Below, one piece after another: positions 60,490-64,000 of a stretch of 64,000 nt of DNA. The DNA is from Ianthella basta. Lineage: Eukaryota; Porifera; Demospongiae; Verongiida; Ianthellidae. Below the pieces are notes generated by a model that was not told where the DNA came from, did not search any database, and saw only the letters and a program-made list of their open reading frames with translations. Every line of letters starts with the position of its first letter. Position 1 is the first letter of the stretch. The stretch covers positions 2,835,806 through 2,899,805 of the forward strand of contig OZ025887.1 in assembly GCA_964019415.1 (NCBI GenBank), read 5' to 3'. The translations under genes were made by a program, and so were the position numbers.

Positions 60490-60738
60490 TACCTGAGGGA
60501 TGACAACAGCCTTTAGAACACTTTGACTGGGAATGTCCCCTTGTAGCTTGTCAATGAAAATTCCTCCCCATTCCTCGTCTTTCAGCTGCAGAACTATCTC
60601 ATCTGCTGGACTCAAAACGTCCCTGAAAACAGTACACGTTGCCACCGTAGCTCTTGCCACATCATCACCATCACCAGGCGCGATCACAACGGGGCGCACT
60701 CGCTCTCCAAGCTGAACAAGAACGGTCTTCTCGTCCAT
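60490..60738 (-). CDS. Probable first coding exon of an unidentified host gene
   Basis: ATG at 60738, 83 codons, then CCTCAG|GTACGC, a good donor in phase 0. The peptide starts MDEKTVLVQLGERVRPVVIA and contains VLQLKDEEWGGIFIDKLQGD and IPSQSVLKAVVIPQ. It is clean coding with no lesion, unlike the surrounding TE genes. The fold looks like a ubiquitin- or PB1-like beta-grasp N-terminal module (basic strand start, acidic loop), but this is only an impression. Later exons are not identified. Confidence 0.5.
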
Positions 60739-60894
60739 GTCGAGTGGAAACGTTCTGGCACCTCACGATCACCATAGTACCCTATTAGCTGCTAAACAGC
60801 CCGCGTCATCTGTAGCTGCACACAGCTGCCAGGTGTATTACAACATTTATATGACATTGTGTGAATACATCATAGAAACATATAATATCACAGC

Positions 60895-61012
60895 CAAGTG
60901 GCGACCACCAATTCCCCACCCCAAGAGCACCAATTGCTGGAACAATCCCGACCCTCAGACCTGGAGCGGCCCGAGGTGGGGAGGGGGGGGGGGGGACAAC
61001 AATTGATAGGTG
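60895..61012 (-). repeat. Second copy of the 48737 C/G-run repeat
   Basis: Inverted relative to 48737, with a 13-base G run at 60983-60995, CCTCGGGCCGCTCCAGG on the minus strand and the end CAACAATTGATAG. Confidence 0.6.
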
Positions 61013-61274
61013 CATAATTGTCTATAGCTGACACTTCACTGTTGACTGCATATCGATTTTATATGCTGCACAGCAGGTCTGGTGTTGTGCTCGTATATTT
61101 GGCGGTACGTGAGCTCTCCCTCGTGTTGTTCTTCAATGATTGCTTTCAAACAGTTTCTTCCAACCCAGAGCTACTTTTAGTAGCACTTTAGTCTTGCACC
61201 TTCATCTCATAGCACGCGTATAATTTTGATCATTCGTATAGTTAGCGAGTTAGCCTGTCATGCAAAAGCAGGTC

Positions 61275-61376
61275 CTGGTTAAAACCGGTCCCCGAACTAC
61301 TTTTGGCTGCCAAAACCGGTTCACCCGGACTACTTTTAGCTACCAATACTGGTTCACTCAGATCACTTTTGGTAGT
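61275..61376. repeat. ~33-bp tandem repeat, three diverged copies
   Basis: ACCGGTTCACCCGGACTACT and TTTAGCTACCAA-type units repeat. On the minus strand they encode SEPVLVAKSSPGEPVLAAKS in the integrase-region frame. Confidence 0.65.
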
Positions 61377-61419
61377 GGTCCACCCTCGATCCACTTTGAA
61401 CAGCAATCGCTCAAAGTCA

Positions 61420-62439
61420 GAATTGCCACTATCTGATGTTGTGATGGGTCCTATAAAGTCAATGCCCACATGGTACCGTGGCAGTTTGGCACTGGATTCA
61501 GCTCTGGGGTGCCGTGGCTGTAGTTATCCGCCGATTTGTGTGCTGGCATACATCACATGCTGTGATGTAAGCATATAGAATGTGACAAGATCCATGTAAA
61601 AGATATGGATAATTCACTCAACCATTCAATATATTATTATGACCTGACATTTAGTGAAATTTAAAATACCATCGCCTTCACATGTTTCACTATACCAGGC
61701 CACATCAAACGCTCGGTAATCCTGCTGGTGAAGTGAGGGCTTCTCAGCTGGCTCAGGCATCAGAAAGGGTTGGTTCTCCAATACCAGCTTCACAACAGGG
61801 TTGAAAACCTTGCCGACGTTTCGACCAAATGCTCTGGTCATCTTCGCCCTGAAGAAGACCAGAGCATCTGGTCGAAATGTTGGCAAGGTTTTCAACCCTG
61901 TTGTGAAGCTGGTATTGGAGAACCAACCCTTTCTGAATCCTGCTGGTGGTCTTTTTGATACCATTGTGGCCAGCAGTGGGATCAATGTGGCAGGCTTTCA
62001 GGATCTTAACCTGCTTCTCCCTTGCTTGAATATAGCGCAGCTCAATCACCTATGGAAGGAAAGAAGGATTGATTGGGGTATAAGGAATTGTCCACTTATA
62101 TAACAATTTGCTTGCAAACTACTTAAGAAGTAAATTTGCGTGCACCTTCATGCCATCTCTAGCTTTCTTTTTCTGCTTCTAGAAAAACATTTCTCCATCA
62201 CGAATCACAAACTTGGTGGACTTCCTTCGAATTGCTCTCTTGCAAAGGTCCATGCAATGAGGTGGATACTGATGGCCTGTAAGGTATCTGTACACATCCC
62301 ATACTAGATCGCCCGCTTCTTTGGCCTCTGAGATAGCTTCGAACAACTCCTCCATCTCTTTCAACTGCTTCTTGCACATTCCTCTAGCAAGTGAAAGCTC
62401 AGGTATCACCTTGGACCATTTATCACATGGGGGGACCAA
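61420..62439 (-). pseudogene. Integrase-like gene (Ty3/gypsy-type), with probable intron and a retroelement insertion
   Basis: Minus strand: KWSKVIPELSLARGMCKKQL, YLTGHQYPPHCMDLCKRAIR, STKFVIRDGEMFF then an in-frame TAG, KQKKKARDGMK, a probable intron (donor GAAG|GTGCAC at 62145, acceptor CCATAG|GTGATT at 62050), then IELRYIQAREKQVKILKACH, DPTAGHNGIKKTTSRI, the 61731-61935 insertion, TER..WPGIVKHVK, CDVSQHTNRRI and YHVGIDFIGPI. HxxxxxGHxGxxKT and CDVCQ form the integrase HHCC zinc-binding domain; HVGIDFIGPI opens the catalytic core. Confidence 0.75.
61731..61935. mobile_element. 205-bp foldback retroelement with exact 13-bp target duplication
   Basis: AATCCTGCTGGTG flanks it at 61718-61730 and 61936-61948. 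Same ends as the element at 42246: a unique lead GAAGTGAGGGCTTCTCAGCT, then two ~85-bp arms that are near-perfect reverse complements. The centre reads CTGAAGAA-GACCAG-AGCAT-CTGGTC-GAAAT. It interrupts the integrase gene between GIKKTTSRI and the WPG motif. Confidence 0.85.
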
Positions 62440-62819
62440 TTATTGCCTGCCATGAATAGACTGCCCAGACCGTTTTTGGCCCTGGACCAGAATTTTTGTG
62501 ACACAATTTTGTCACACTGGGAGGACCGCTTACTTCCTAGACTAATCCGTCCCAGCGACTCTAAACAGTTTTACGTATTTGCGTGTAAACGCTCGTAACA
62601 CCGAGTCAAAGCCGGTTTAACTAAAGCGGTTTCAACCCACTCGCACTAATGCAGGTGGGGCTAATAAGACCGCTTTGGTTTAGTCCCAAACCCATGTATA
62701 CATGAATTATGGTTCTTAGAATTAAGACCACCTCAAAAGTAAGAACACTTTTCATGGCCCGGATGGTGGTCTTATTTCTGAGGTTCCACTGTAGTCCCAA
62801 ATGACTTATTTCATGACCA

Positions 62820-63700
62820 TTACCAAGTGAAGAGGGTAGGCACCCCAAATTTGGGTCAATGACTTTGAATGGTCCCCAACAACTTTTCTAATGCCTAATA
62901 GTAAGGCATGAGGGTTGTCATGCCAAATTCAGGTAAATCACTCCAAGAGATCCCAGAAGACTATTTTCATGCCCATGAGGAAGGGGGGGGAGGGTTGGCA
63001 CCACAAAAAGCAGGTCAAGGACAATAAACCTCCCCCAAAGTCATTTCAGCATACATCAGCAAGGGAGGAAGGTTGGCAAACCAATTTTGCAGTAATGACT
63101 CCAACTGGTCTCAAAAAACTTTTTCCATGCCCATTAGGAAGGTGGACAATAAGCACTTTAAATTCAGGTCAATGGCTTCTAATTGTCCCAAAAGACTTAC
63201 CTTGTGCTCTTCCGCAAGGGGCGAGGTTAGACACCCCAAATTTGGGACAATAACTCCAAATGATCTGAAAGAACAAGGGCAGAAAGTTGGCACCCTGGCC
63301 AATTTCGGGTCAATGACTTGCATGGGGAGAGGGTTGCCAATCCAGAATGAGGTCAATGAAACCAAATGGTTATAAACATCTTTCCTTAGACCCATTAGCA
63401 GGGGAGGAGGGTTGCCAATCCAAAATCAAGTCAATGGCTCTGAATGGTGCCGAAGGACGTTCCTAAGATCCATTAGCAAGGGGTGAGGTTGCCAATGTAA
63501 AATCAGGTCAATGACTAAAAATGGTGCAAAGGACTTTCCACTGACCCATCAGAAAGGGGGAAAGTTGCCAAGCCAAAATCAGGTCAATTTAATGACTGCA
63601 ATATGGTGCCAAATGACTTTGCTCAGACCCATTAGTAAATGTGGAGTGTTGCCCATCCAATATCAGGTGAATGACTCAAAATGGTGCTAAATTACAAGCT
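62820..63700. repeat. Strongly diverged tandem array, ~75-90-bp unit, about 10 copies
   Basis: Units share CCATTAG(C/G)AAGGGG, GGGTTGCCAATCCAAAATCA, GGTCAATGACT and AATGGTGCCAAA(G/T)GACTTT. The right-hand copies (63330-63700) are most alike and the left-hand ones more decayed. No coding. The rest, to 64000, shows only a short (AGTAT)n-like end. Confidence 0.75.
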
Positions 63701-64000
63701 CTGAGGTAAGGCATTGGGCAATCTAAATCGGGAATCCACTTCCTACTAGACCCAGAGTGGGACACTTGGTTCAGTTCTCAGTGAATACTTAAGCTTGGGT
63801 TATAATTATCGAACAGCTAATAGTAACACTTGTTAAGCATAATTGGGTCCCAGTACCAAGACTAGTACATTAATTAGATTTGACTGAGAGCAAGTGCTTT
63901 TACTACTTCCCCAAATGTGATCAGAAATGAAATGGTTTAATCATACTAGGATGCACATCCTAGATATGGAAAATAAAATAGTATAGTATAGTATAGCATA

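Overview
This is a eukaryotic (metazoan) genomic window. It has no operons, no ribosome binding sites and no dense coding. It has consensus splice sites, microsatellites and a very high load of transposable elements (TEs) of many classes. The one gene I identify firmly is an animal gene, kaptin (KPTN). The TE mix (RTE-like and 2A/PHD-bearing LINEs, Penelope-like elements, Helitrons, THAP- and BED-finger transposons, many foldback repeats) fits an early-branching or marine invertebrate such as a sponge or cnidarian. The species cannot be fixed from the sequence alone.

Layout. Positions 271-48164 lie inside KPTN on the minus strand. Six coding exons (47963-48164, 34530-34606, 33781-33917, 19070-19163, 18591-18640, 271-374) join in phase and encode about the first 221 residues of kaptin. 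The gene continues off the left edge. Three introns are huge (13.4, 14.6 and 18.2 kb) and consist largely of transposons.

Intron 5 (375-18590) holds a terminal-inverted-repeat (TIR) element with a 7-9 bp target duplication (3837-4511), a 9-bp-TSD element (6211-6672), a 5'-truncated RTE-like LINE (6738-8365), two short Helitrons (8428-8808, 17038-17411), a THAP-finger/TTAA element (10522-11701), a decayed reverse transcriptase (RT) gene (12118-14801) and several palindromic repeats. Intron 3 (19164-33780) holds a pogo/Tigger remnant, two internally deleted RTE-like LINEs, an RT-element deletion derivative, a TIR element carrying a RecQ-like helicase exon with its splice donor (24906-25433), and a BED finger. 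Intron 1 (34607-47962) holds a Harbinger-like MITE, a Penelope-like element with a GIY-YIG domain, a LINE split by a TTAA insertion, an RT with a nuclease-like C-terminus, a foldback retroelement, and a near full-length LINE with a 2A-like motif and PHD finger (43013-46775).

Right of KPTN (48165-64000) come LINE 3' ends, a large decayed transposase-like gene with a C-terminal PHD-like finger (49955-53770), an RTE-like LINE whose tail expanded into a 144-bp (GAT)n array, a Helitron split by a 1.8-kb TAA-flanked element, an endonuclease-domain fragment, a probable first exon of an unidentified host gene (60490-60738, minus), a decayed integrase gene with a retroelement inserted in it, and a diverged tandem array at the right end.

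Nearly all TE genes are broken by frameshifts, stops or internal deletions. I see no rRNA, tRNA or CRISPR array.
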